A stretch of DNA of 64,000 nucleotides from Salticus scenicus (lineage: Eukaryota > Arthropoda > Arachnida > Araneae > Salticidae). The first letter of the stretch is position 1. Each line of letters opens with the position of its first letter. The stretch covers positions 6,577,436 to 6,641,435 of the forward strand of contig OZ005662.1 in NCBI GenBank assembly GCA_963930645.1, written 5' to 3'. A model generated the notes under the pieces. The model was not told the DNA's origin and did no database searches. It saw nothing but the letters and a program-made list of their open reading frames with translations. Both the position numbers and the translations under genes were made by a program. Positions 46,292 through 58,126 of the stretch are shown here, one piece after another.

Positions 46292-47372
46292 TGGAAGTTA
46301 GCCCCTCCCCCCCCCAGTGAGAAAAGGATATCACTAATATACCAAACGTTTGATCATCGTTAGATCGGATTTGATCGGCAAAATTTGTCGTTTGATCGGT
46401 CAAAAAAATCGAGATATATAGAAAAATAGCCAGGGGGGGCTAACTTCCACAAAAATTAAAAGGTGTTCAAAATTTAAAAAAAAAAAATTATGCCCAAACA
46501 GTAGAAAATCGTTAGATCGGATTTGATAGACCGTTTCCGACGTTTGATCGGCTTTTAAACTGCCTGAAAATGCCCTTTGAAAGTACCCAAAAGGTGGAAG
46601 TTAGCCTCCCCCCCCCCCCCTCAAAAGCAAATCAAAAAATGTTTAATGCCAATCGACGTAGAATCGTTAGATCGGATTTGATAGACCGTTTCCGAAGTTT
46701 GATCGGCCATTAAATTGCCCGAAAATACCCTTTAAGGTCCCACAAAACGTAGAAGTTACACCCCCCCCCTCTCAAAAGCAAAAAAAAAATGATGCATATC
46801 GGCGTAGAATCGTTATATCGTATTTGATTGACCGTTTCCGACGTTTGATCGGGCATTAAACTGCCTGAAAACTCCCTTTAAAGGTACCACAAAACGTGGA
46901 AGTTAGCCCCCTTCAAAAGTAAATCAAAAAATTTTTGATATCAAGCCACGTATGATAGTTAGATCGGATTTGATCGGCCATTAAACTGCCCGAAAATACC
47001 CTTTAAAGCACCCCAAAACGGGGAATTTAGCCCCCCTTCAAAAGCAAATCAAAATTTTTTTTGATGTATATCGACGTAGAATCGTTAGATCGGATTTGAT
47101 AGACCGTTTCCGACGTTTGATCGGCTATTAAACTGCCCGAAAATACCTTTTAAAGGAACCCCAAAACGTGGAAATTCCCCAACCCCCCTCAAAATGAAAT
47201 CAGCAAAATTTTGATGTCAATCAACGTTCAATTGTTAGGTCGAATTTGATCCGTCTTTAAACTGCCGAAAATACCCTTTTAATGTACCCCAATACGTGGA
47301 AGTTATCCTCCACTAAAAAGCAAATCAACAAAGTTTGACTCCAAATTGTGGAAGTTAGACCCGTCCCTTCCC
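46292..47372 (+). repeat. 146-bp satellite, array 2 (about 7-8 degenerate units)
   Basis: Same end module and unit as array 1 in the same orientation, but more diverged, with unit losses and shortened spacers towards the right. Confidence 0.75.
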
Positions 47373-47785
47373 AATTAATTTAGTGGCACGAGCAATTTTA
47401 ACTGAAAAGACTTTACTTTGAAAAATTCATAAGTTATTTGATATTTTCTAAAGGTAACAGAGTAAAGCAATATTTTATACAATTTTGCATTATAGAGATT
47501 ATTGCATTCGAAATGGTGTAAAACAACATAAAAACTAAAATAGTAAACTAATCCTTGTAAATTTTATCAATAAATTAGAATCAGTTAAGTGTATAGAAAT
47601 AAACCTTAGCTAGAAATCTAGGTGAGAGATTTCAGTCTGTGACTGCGTTTATAAAAAAAAAAAAAAAAAAAAAATACAAGGGGACAGATAGAGCCTTATA
47701 AATGTAAATATATATATTATAGAGTGCAATTTCATTATTTTATTTATATTTAATTTTAAGTTATCATTTGATTTTCAAAATGCTT
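47373..47785. other. AT-rich DNA, no gene recognised
   Basis: Homopolymers and TA-rich sequence only. Confidence 0.4.
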
Positions 47786-47789
47786 TTAA

Positions 47790-48157
47790 CACGTTGAGCG
47801 CCACGCAAACTCTTATAATCCATTAAAATTCTATAATGATTCCTCCCGTAATAATAATAAAAAAAATTAAGCAAATTTTTAATAAATTTTCAATCATTAA
47901 ATGTAATATTATTAGTTTTATATCGTATTTTATTCCCGCCACCGATCGTTGACGCTTCTTTATATCATATTTGACAGAGCGCTCAACGTTTTAATTTTTT
48001 ATTAATACTGCTTTTACTTTCGGGGTAAAACTTTCACTGAAATGTTTGAAGTAAAATGTGCTGCACACTCATAAAGTTTCAAGATGATTCCTTCAGTACT
48101 TAGAGATATATGACAAAATGTCTAGAATCTAGAATGGCTGACATGGCGCTCAACGTG
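47790..48157. mobile_element. piggyBac-like MITE
   Basis: Ends CACGTTGAGCGCCA and TGGCGCTCAACGTG are exact inverted repeats, flanked by TTAA on both sides (47786-47789 and 48158-48161), the piggyBac target duplication. A third, slightly altered end, GAGCGCTCAACGTT followed by TTAA, lies inside at about 47976-47993. This suggests two elements sharing an end, or an internal duplication. No coding capacity in 368 bp. Confidence 0.8.
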
Positions 48158-48161
48158 TTAA

Positions 48162-48413
48162 AAAATATTTTACTTCACTGCTCACAACAAAACTGAACAC
48201 TGTTCAAAAACCTGAATTATAAATTAAAAAATTAATAAGCACGATTGAATTCATCATGACTTATCTTAACAAAGGTTAATTCTATAAACTCTTTTAAGCA
48301 AAATTCATTTTTTTTTTTTTTTTTTTTTTTTTTTTGTGAATTATCTGTATGTCTGTGCACTGACTGAGGTAAATATGCATGTATCGTCATAAAATGTTTT
48401 ATTATATTACTAA
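48162..48413. other. AT-rich spacer
   Basis: No feature recognised apart from a poly-T tract at 48308-48335. Confidence 0.4.
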
Positions 48414-48441
48414 CTAGCAAGTCCGTGCGAATTTTTCGCAC
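48414..48441 (-). mobile_element. 3' terminus of another Helitron
   Basis: On the minus strand a GTGCGAA-AAA-TTCGCAC hairpin is followed by seven bases and CTAG, then T. This is the canonical Helitron 3' end but unrelated in sequence to the main array. The body would extend to the right; its 5' TC end was not located. Confidence 0.55.
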
Positions 48442-49454
48442 TTTATTTCTTTGTAACCTTTAAAATTTAAAATTATTATTATTATTTAAATTTAAAGCCA
48501 TAAAAACGTCGTGTTTACATAGGCATGAGCAAATTTATTATTTAATGTTTTTTTTTTTTTTTTTTTTTTTTTTTCTTTTCACGTGAGAGCATATTTTATT
48601 TTATCATAGATATAGTAATAAGACATAGATTGATCATCGAGGATAAAAAAGTGATTCCTTTTCATTTGGGAAAATTCGGCCATTTTACTTTCTTATGGAT
48701 ATTTTTCCTCGAGTTCATATACACGGGAATACACACAGAAAATTTAGCTAATAAAATTTATGAATAATTTATGTACTAAAACAGAAAGAAAAACTCTAGA
48801 TACTCGTGTTTTATTCATTTCTTTTTCCTTTTTTTTAACTATACTCTAGTATACTCATATCTGCACAAAACTGACTTTCTTTCGGAATTTATTATTATAT
48901 TTCTTTGAGATAAAAATCGTCTGCATTCATCAGGGAAAATTTTTTAATAAATTATAATCAAGAAATTATAATTAATAAATTAATTATTAAGTTAATTAAT
49001 GAACTATAATAATAAATAATTTATATTCCATAAATTTATGTAAGATTATATATAGAAGAAAGCCTTGTGGTAGACACAACATGTTAGTTATATAATAAAA
49101 CTTCCGCAGCTGCTAACTACATTTAAAAGAATTTTGAAAATTTCATATTACTTACTAATATAAAATATTTAAAAATATAAAAATGTAAAGAGAGTATTTC
49201 ATTAAATATCAAGACAGTAATTGTTTCATAATAATAACAAAGAACTGATTATAAAAATTATATTTTTCATAAATTACTTGAATATAATTTATTTATGAAA
49301 ACTTATCCCATTTCTTTTCATATATTTATTATAACACTTAAAAGCCGTACAATATTTCGGCATTTTAAAAATTCATTAACATTCTACTCGATTACTATTT
49401 CCGAGCTTTATACTCCCTATTGTCTGATGCCAAAACTTTATTTCGGCATCAAAA
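48442..49454. other. AT-rich DNA, possible Helitron body
   Basis: No gene recognised. At 49051-49083 there is a minus-strand family B 5' end (AAAGCCTTGTGGTAGACACAACATG). Confidence 0.4.
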
Positions 49455-52400
49455 ATTTTTTTGATTTGCTTTTGAGGGGGGCTAACTTCCACGTTTTGGT
49501 GGATCTTTCAAGGGTATTTTCGGGCAGTTTAGTGCCCGATCAAACGTCGGAAACGGTCGATCAAATCTGATCTAACGATTCTACGTCGATTGGCATTAAA
49601 AATTTTTTGATTTGCTTTTGAGGGGGGACTAACTTCCACCTTTTGGGTACTTTCAAAGGGAATTTTCGGGCAGTTTAAAGGCCGATCAAACGTCGGAAAC
49701 GGTCGATCAAATCCGATCTAACGATTCTACGTCGATTGACATCAAGATTTTTTATATTTGCTTTTGAGGGGGGCAAACTTCCACATTTTGGGTACTTTTA
49801 AAGGGCATTTTCGGGCAGTTTAAAGGCCGATCAAACGTCGGAAACGGTCGATCAAATCCTATCTAACGATTCTACGTCTATTGACATCAAAAATTTTTTA
49901 ATTTGCTTTTGAGCGGGGGCTAACTTCCACCTTTTGGGTACTTTCAAAAGGCATTTTCGGGCAGTTTAAAGACCGATCAAACGTCGGAAACGGTCGATCA
50001 AATCCGATCTAACGATTCTACGTCGATTGGCATTAAAAATTTTTTGATTTGCTTTTGAGGGGGGGGGGGGGCAAACTTCCACCTTTTGGGTACTTTCAAA
50101 GGGCATTTTCGGGCAGTTTAAAGGCCGATCAAACGTCGGAAACGGTCGATCAAATCCGATCTAATGATTCTACGTCGATTGGCATTAAAAATTTTTTGAT
50201 TTGCTTTTGAGGGGGGGCTAACTTCCATCTTTTGGGTATTATCAAAGGGCATTTTCGGGCAGTTTAAAGGCCGATCAAATGTCGAAAACGGTCGATCAAA
50301 TCCGATCTAACGAATCAAAGTCGATTGACATTAAAATTTTTTTTATTTCTTTTGAGGGGGGGCTAACTTCCACCTTTTGGGTACTTTCAAAGGGCATTTT
50401 CGGGCAGTTTAAAGGCCGATCAAACATCGGAAACGATCGATCAAATCCGATCTAAAGATTCTACGAAAATTGACATAAAAAATTTTTTGATTTGCTTTCG
50501 AGGGGGGCTAACTTCCACTATTTACGTACTTTCAAAGGGCATTTTCGGGCAGTTTAAAGGCCGATCAAACGTCGGAAACGGTCGATCAAATCCGATCTAA
50601 AGATTCTACGTCTATTGACATCAAAATTTTTTTGATTTGCTTTTGAGGGGGAGCTAACTTCCACTATTTAGGTACTTTCAAAGGGCATTTTCGGGCAGTT
50701 TAAAGGCCGATCAAACGTCGGAAACGGTCGATCAAATCCGATCTAACGATTCTACGTCGATTGGCATTAAAATTTTTTTGATTTGCTTTTGAGGGGGGGC
50801 TAACTTCCACCTTTTGGGTATTATCAAAGGGCATTTTCGGGCAGTTTAAAGGCCGATCAAACGTCGGAAACGGTCGATCAAATCCGATCTAACGATTCTA
50901 CGTCGATTGGCATTAGAAATTTTTTGATTTGCTTTTGAGGGGGGGGGGCGAACTTCCACCTTTTGGGTATTATCAAAGGGCACTTTCGGGCAGTTTAAAG
51001 GCTGATCAAACGTCGGAAACGGTCGATCAAATCCGATCTAAAGATTCTACGTCTATTGACATCAAAATTTTTTTGATTTGCTTTTGAGGGGGGGCTAACT
51101 TCCACTATTTAGGTACTTTCAAAGGGCATTTTCGGGCAGTTTAAAGGCCGATCAAACGTCGGAAACGGTCGATCAAATCCGATCTAACGATTCTACGTCG
51201 ATTGGCATTAACATTTTTTTGATTTGCTTTTGAAGGGGGGCTAACTTCCACCTTTTGGGTATTCTCAAAGGGCATTTTCGGGCAGTTTAAAGGCCTATCA
51301 AACGTCGAAAACGGTCGATCAAATCCGATCTAACGATTCTACGTCGATTGGCATTAAAAATTTTTTCATTTGCTTTTGAGGGGGGGCTAACTTCCACCTT
51401 TTGGGTATTATCAAAGGGCATTTTCGGGCAGTTTAAAGGCCGATCAAACGTCGGAAACGGTCGATCAAATCCGATCTAACGATTCTACGTCGATTTGCAT
51501 TAAAATTTTTTTGATTTGCTTTTGAGGGGGGGCTAACTTCCACCTTTTGGGTACTTTCAAAGGGCATTTTCGGGCAGTTTAAAGGCCGATCAAACGTCGG
51601 AAACGGTCGATCAAATCCGATCTAACGATTCTACGTCGATTGGCATTAACATTTTTTTGATTTGCTTTTGAGGGGGGGCTAACTTCCACCTTTTGGGTAT
51701 TCTCAAAGGGCATTTTCGGGCAGTTTAAAGGCCTATCAAACGTCGGAAACGGTCGATCAAATCCGATCTAACGATTCTACGTCGATTGGCATTAAAAATT
51801 TTTTGATTTGCTTTTGAGGGGGGGGCTAACTTCCGCCTTTTGGGTATTATCAAAGGGCATTTTCGGGCAGTTTAAAGGCCGATCAAACGTCGGAAACGGT
51901 CGATCAAATCCGATCTAAAGATTCTACGTCTATTGACATCAAAATTTTTTTGATTTGCTTTTGAGGGGGGGCTAACTTCCACTATTTAGGTACTTTCAAA
52001 GGGCATTTTCGGGCAGTTTAAAGGCCGATCAAACATCGGAAACGGTCGATCAAATCCGATCTAACGATTCTACGTCGATTGGCATTAAAAATTTTTTGAT
52101 TTGCTTTTGAGGGGGGCTAACTTCCACCTTTTGGGTATTATCAAAGGGCATTTTCGGGCAGTTTGAAGGCCGATCAAACGTCGGAAACGGTCGATCAAAT
52201 CCGATCTAACGATTCTACGTCGATTGGCATTAAAATTTTTTTGATTTGCTTTTGAGGGGGGGCTAACTTCCACCTTTTGGGTATTATCAAAGGGCATTTT
52301 CGGGCAGTTTAAAGGCCGATCAAACGTCGGAAACGGTCGATCAAATCCGATCTAACGATTCTACGTCGATTGACATTAAAAATTTTTTGATTTCTTTTGA

Positions 52401-53152
52401 AGGGGGGCTAACTTCCACCTTTTGGGTACTTTCAAAGGGCATTTTCGGGCACTTTAAAGGCCGATCAAACGTCGGAAACGGTCGATCAAATCCGATCTAA
52501 CGATTCTACGTCGATTGGCATTAGAAATTTTTTGATTTGCTATTGAGGGGGGGCTAACTTCCACCTTTTGGGTACTTTCAAAGGGTATTTTCGGGCAGTT
52601 TAGAGGCCGATCAAACATCGGAAACGGTCGATCAAATCCGACCAAACGATTCTACGTCTATTGACATCAAAATTTTTTTGATTTGCTTTTGAGGGGGGCT
52701 AACTTCCACATTTTGAGCACTTTGAAAGGGCATTTTCGGGCAGTTTAAAGGCCGATCAAACGTCGGAAACGGTCGATCAAATCCGATCTAACGATTCTAC
52801 GTCGATTGGCATTAAAATTTTTTTGATTTGCTTTTGAGGGGGGGCTAACTTCCACCTTTTGGGTACTTTCAAAGGGCATTTTCGGGCAGTTTAAAGGCCG
52901 ATCAAACGTTGGAAACGGTCGATCAAATCCGATCTAACGATTTTCCACTGTTTGGGTATAATTTTTTTTAATTTTGAACACCTTTTAATTTTTGTGGAAG
53001 ATAGCCCCCCCCTGGCTATTTTTCTATATATCTCGATATTTTTGACCGATCAAACGTCAAATTTTGCCGATCGATTCCGATCTAACGATGATCAAACGTT
53101 TGGTATATTAGTGATATCCTTTTCTCACTGAGGGGGGGCTAACTTCCACGAG
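49455..53152 (-). repeat. 146-bp satellite, array 3 (about 24 units, inverted)
   Basis: About 24 units, spaced 146 bp on average, in the opposite orientation to arrays 1 and 2. The end module is at the right (about 52985-53150), bounded by inverted GTGGAAGTTAG blocks. Three spacer variants (CTTTTGGGTAC, CTTTTGGGTATT and CTATTTAGGTAC) recur in a partly regular order, hinting at a higher-order unit. Open frames such as those at 52085-52297 and 52454-52645 are repeat translations. Confidence 0.85.
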
Positions 53153-53515
53153 GTCTTTAGTTTCCCAGTTTCCATCAGCAACATAAATGTCAATATTCAT
53201 TTTAAACTTGCTTTATTCAATTCTAGAACCTACAAAGAAGTAGAATTGCTTCATTTCTCATTTATCTAATTATTTATATTTCGACTGCCTCTCCCACTTT
53301 CCAGCTAGTGATCAAGGATTGCTTCTAGAACCAAAAGTGATAGAGGTGCTCAATATTTCTCACATATGTAATTATTTGTAGGCTTTATTATTGAGGTTGA
53401 TGAATCTATTTGTTTCTCCTTAATAAATTTAAAATACATATTATACCATCAAACAAAAGATATGTTAGATTTTATGCAAGGTACTAAAGAAAATAACAAT
53501 AATGTTTTATTAAAA
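53153..53515 (+). repeat. Module F (right of satellite array 3)
   Basis: GAGGTCTTTAGTTTCCCAG followed by AACATAAATGTCAATATTC and ATTCTAGAACC, matching the module left of array 1 on the same strand although the arrays are inverted relative to each other. Confidence 0.5.
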
Positions 53516-53712
53516 CTAGTATGTTGTGGCCACCACAAGACTTTCTTCTATATTTTCCTATACATATTCAATCAGTAACAATATTTTTTTTTTTTTTAAA
53601 TTATGATTTTTTTTTTTCTAAGTTTTTTTTTTTTTTTTTTTTTTTTGTTGTTGTTGTTAAAAGTAATACATATTCAATCAGTAACAATTAAAATAATAAT
53701 AATAATAATTAC

Positions 53713-53748
<36 letters not shown>

Positions 53749-55833
53749 TTAAAAGTAAAAAAAAAAAAAATCGATAACTTTGTTTTAAATTATCACAGAT
53801 TTATAGTTCAACCATTCATTTTAAAGGTATTGACGAGATCTTTCGAAAGATACCCATCTTCAAAATTTACCCCCCCCCCCCGATGTTTACCCCCGGGGGG
53901 GATAAGCGATACCCCCACATGCACAGAAATTTTTTCCTAGTTAACTATTACTATTATCAATAACTCATATTAATTTTACAATCACAAGTTAAAAATAACT
54001 CTCATTATGTACATTTATACGAAATTTTGCCCTATACAAGTTTGGTTAAATTTCGTTAAAAAAAAAAAAAAAAAGATTTTTTTAGTTTTTTTTTTCGTTA
54101 AAAGTAAAAAAAATCGATAACTTTGTTTTAAATTATCACAGATTTATGGTTCAACCATTCGTTTCAAAGGTATTGACGAGACCTTTCGAAAGATACCCTC
54201 TCTTGAAACTTTGCACCCCGGGGGGGGGGGGGGGGAACCGATGCCCCCACATGCACAATTTTTTTTTCCTAGTTAATTACTACTATTATATATAATTCAT
54301 ATTCATTTTACAATCACAAGTTTAAAACTAGTATGTTGTGGCCACCACAAGACTTTCTTCTATATTTTCTTATGCAAATTCACTCAATAACAAAAAAAAA
54401 AAAAAAAAAAAAAAATTCCAAGTTTTTTTTTTCGTTAAAAGTAAAAAAAAAAAAAAATCGATAACTTTGTTTTTAAATTATCACATATTTATAGTTCAAC
54501 CATTCATTTTAAAGCTACTGACGAGACCTTTCGAAAGATACCCATCTTGAAAATTTACCCCCCCCCCAAGGTGGGGTACTTCCCCCTCCAATTGGGGGGG
54601 GGAACCGATGCCCCCACATGCACAAAATGTTTTTGCTAATTAACTACTACTGTTATCAATAAATCATATTCATTTTACAATCACAGGTTAAGAATAACTC
54701 TCATTATGTACATTTATACGGAATTTTGTCCTTTACTGCCATGTTAAAATTATAGAAAAAATACGATCACAGCGCCACCTGTTGAGCGATTGATCCCAAA
54801 ATCTAATCAGCACCAGTTTATGTCGGGGGCCAACTAAATTCCAAATTTGGTTAAATTTCGATGAAAAAAAAAAAAAAAAAAAATACGATATGTTTTTTCT
54901 AAGTTTTTTTTTTTCGTTAAAAGTAAAAAAAAAATCGATAACTTTGTTTTAAATTATGACAGATTTATAGTTCAACCATTTGTTTTAAAGGCATTGACCA
55001 GACCTTTCGAAAGATACCCATCTTGAAAATTTACTCCCCTCGAGGGGGGGGGGGGGGTGGCGAGGCTCCTACATATACAAAAAAATTTTCCCAGTTGCCT
55101 ATCTCTATTATAAATAATTCTTGTAAATTTCATAATGATTACTAAAAAATAATTCTCTTTATGCACATTTATACAAAATTTTGTCCTATATCACCATGTT
55201 AAAAATTTAGAAAAAGCGTAATGGCAACGCAACCTGTAAGACAATTTTTAACAAAAGTTGATAGGCACTAATTTATGTCAAGGTGCAACGACATACCAAC
55301 TTGTATGAAATTCTCTGCAGTAGTTCCTGAGATACAGTTGCCACAAAATTTTGTCACACACACACAGACAGACAGACATTTTCTAAAAATGGTTAATTCA
55401 TGTTCTACAGCTCTCAAAACGTGTAAATCCATCAAAAACCCGAGGTCGGAAATTTTTACGAATCCAATACTTTCTTCTATTGAATATAGAAGAAAGTAAT
55501 AACTATCATTATGCCCATTTGTACTAAATTTTGTCCTTTACTGCCATGTTAAAAGTTTGCATAAAATGCTATGACAGCGCCACCTGTTGAGCAATTGATC
55601 CCCAAATCTAATCAGCACCAGTTTATGTCAGGGTGCAACTAAATACCAAGTTTGGTTAAATTTCATTCATTGGTTCGGGAGATAAGCGTCCACAAAAAAG
55701 TGATATAGACAGACATTTTCTAAATACTATTCATTCGTGTTCTGGACATCCCAAAACGTGTAAATCCATCAAAAAACGGAAGTCGAAAATTTTCATGAAT
55801 CCAATACTTTCTCTATATTACATATAGAAGAAA
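53516..55833 (+). mobile_element. Outer family B copy, split by a nested B copy
   Basis: The 5' end CTAGTATGTTGTGG is at 53516. The body is partly reduplicated (two ATCGATAACTTT starts, near 53770 and 54112). The copy is interrupted at 54327/55500 and resumes with TAACTATCATTATG, ending in the 3' hairpin (TACTTTCTCTATATT ... ATATAGAAG) at about 55803-55833. Confidence 0.65.
54328..55499 (+). mobile_element. Nested family B copy with both ends
   Basis: It starts CTAGTATGTTGTGGCCACC, then ACTTTCTTCTATAT, and ends with the hairpin TACTTTCTTCTATT ... ATAGAAGAAAGTA (about 55469-55498). It sits inside an older B copy whose consensus continues across the gap (CACAAGTTTAAAA | TAACT), which fixes both ends to within one A. 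No target duplication beyond that possible A is visible. Confidence 0.7.
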
Positions 55834-56547
55834 ATAAAAAGAACAATGTTTTAGTATTTAATGCCATAAAAACAGTTCTCTATGAAAAAGTGACTATAAA
55901 ATAATAATTAATAATTATAAATAAAACAAAATATATTTTTTGTAACCCCCCCCCCCCAAAAAAAAAAAAATAAATAAATAAAATAAAATAAAATAAATAA
56001 ATAAATAAAATGAAAAAATGAGAGAGAGATCCAAATGTTTTTTCTCCTTCCAAAATCATTTTGTAAGAAGGTAAAGAAATAGATATTTGTTTACTTTAGT
56101 TTTAGAAATTTTTTAATTAATATATTATATTTGTTTACAGAAACAGTGCAATTCATTATTATATGTCGGCTTGTGTATAAATATTATTCCGTGACGCAGT
56201 TCGCGTCTCAATGTTGCATAAGTGTATAACTCTGATTACTGATAGCGCTTATTGAAATTTGGCAACTCTGCGACATACATCAGTACTAGTTTATCTTTAC
56301 TATTTAAGCCTTAAATTGTTGCACTTAGCCACATTTAAAAGGAATGCTCAACCAACTGATTAACATTCCAAAATTGCAAGCTTTCATCATTTATTTATTT
56401 TATTTTTTTATTTTTTTTTAATGTCACGTAATTATTAATTACAAAAACATTGTAGTTAACTATTTCCCTTTTAGAGAATTTTTATACATTCTAATTTGTC
56501 ACACCCAAATAAAATCATAAAGCATTCTGTATGCAATTTCAATATGA
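55834..56547. other. AT-rich DNA, no gene recognised
   Basis: AAAT/AAAAT microsatellite at 55970-56010. A less AT-rich patch near 56165-56290 has no recognisable domain. Confidence 0.4.
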
Positions 56548-57020
56548 CAATACTGATAGAGAGTTGCATTTTAATTTATAACTCAGCAACCCACGGCCAT
56601 CCCATGTTGAAACTCACAGTAATTATAGACAATAAATAACATATAATTTTTAAAAGAAAATTAAATATGTAATTTTTGAGATAGTGAAGGTCAAAGGTAA
56701 AAATTTGATCCCCAAAATGAAAAATATATATATATATGTGTGTGTGTGTGTCTGTGTGTCTGTGTGCATGTGTTATATCATTTGAAAGCCTGTATTATAA
56801 ACTTTTAATGATACCAATCTTATATCTCTAAGTCAATTAGGGAACAAAGTATGTGCACATTTGTAGTAGAAGAATTTTGAAATTTTTCAAAGTTAAAAAA
56901 GATAGGGACTTATTAATTGGTATATATTCATTTCTCTATAGAACAAATGAATGAGCCCAATTTCATAAAAATCTGACGGGGGATCAGGTTTTTAGCTGTG
57001 TTGATTTGACGTGGCCTAAA
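56548..57020 (-). repeat. Family D repeat, copy 2 (inverted)
   Basis: Reverse-complement counterpart of 4915-5410, with TAAGTCCCTATCT, GACCTTCAC and TGTGAGTTTCAACATGG on the minus strand; the internal microsatellite is TA/TG-rich. Confidence 0.6.
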
Positions 57021-58082
57021 GAGTTCAAAATACTACTTTTAATGAATGGTTTAAAAAAAAAAAAAAAAAAAATCTAACAGTAGACAGAAGCCTTTTTTTT
57101 TTTTTTTTTCAATTAAATTATATTTTTAAAAAGATACAATTAAGAAAAAGTTGGTTTTACTTTGCGCCCCCCATTTCAAATGTATCTGTTTGCTATGATA
57201 GTAAGGCCCTGCTTCATGTCGGCGGAGTTGAGTGATTGGCTTTTGGTGGGGGGTAATCGTGATTCATCAGTTGAGTCAGCGGCTGAAAACTTATTAGATA
57301 AAATTGAATATGTAAGGGGGAGAGAAAGGTTTAGGAAGTCTATAAAAATCGATTATTTTACTAAAAATTTTACAGAATTAAAATTTCTTTCTTTTTCCGT
57401 CTTATATATTTTCCTTTTTTTATTTAAAAATATTTTTAAAAAATCGAGAACGAAAAATCGCATAGATTATGAACACTTTCCAGCTGTACGAATTCATTGC
57501 ATCGTTTAAACTTCAATGTATTTTGCCTACGTGATTACCCAACGGACACTCATAAAGACAGACAGGTAGTCTCATTGTATTCACTCTTAAATATTGTTGG
57601 AAAGTGTAAAAAAACGAGCACAAATAGAAATGCAATTCCAGCAATTTACAATTGCACTGTTAAAAATTTCTGTAAATTTAATGTAAATATTTATCCAGAG
57701 TCTCTGTCAATTTACAGTAATTCTAAGTTAAAAGTGAATAATCGAGATTCTCAATCTTTATTCTGTATTTTTATCTAATTTTTTAATTCAAATTAAAACT
57801 GACTGTTTCTACTTTAGAAAAAGAATTCCAAGTCCGAAATATATTCTCACCTATAATTAATTAAATTAATATTAGTCATTAAAGTGAATGTATAAAATAA
57901 GTTTTTTAACATCTCCGTTTATTTTTCTTTATAATTTTACGTAAGACTTAAGATAATGCATTACACAGAGTTTTCTGTTGAAATGTTTAACAATGTGGAA
58001 TCTTTAATGTTTTGGAATATTTTAGTGTAGCTCTGTAAATATTAGCGCTAAACAAACACCCTATTTTACATTTTTTTTTTTT

Positions 58083-58086
<4 letters not shown>
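57021..58086. other. AT-rich DNA with an unrecognised ORF
   Basis: A 115-codon plus-strand frame (57162-57509) starts in a less AT-rich patch and contains SSVESAAENLLDKIEY before degenerating into F/K-rich sequence. No family is recognised and there is no supporting splice or repeat context, so it is not called as a gene. A 93-codon frame follows at 57497-57778 with equally little support. Confidence 0.3.

Positions 58087-58117
<31 letters not shown>
58087..58117. repeat. TG microsatellite
   Basis: Uninterrupted TG run of about 15 repeats directly beside the target duplication of the next element. Confidence 0.9.
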
Positions 58118-58120
<3 letters not shown>

Positions 58121-58126
58121 AACAAT

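Noticed and set aside
35788..53152. CRISPR-like arrays
   Set aside because: The regular spacing is a 146-bp satellite with repeated, non-unique spacers in a eukaryotic context; no cas genes are present.
57162..57509. 115-codon plus-strand ORF as a gene
   Set aside because: No recognisable family, degenerates into F/K-rich low-complexity sequence, and no splice or promoter context could be supported.
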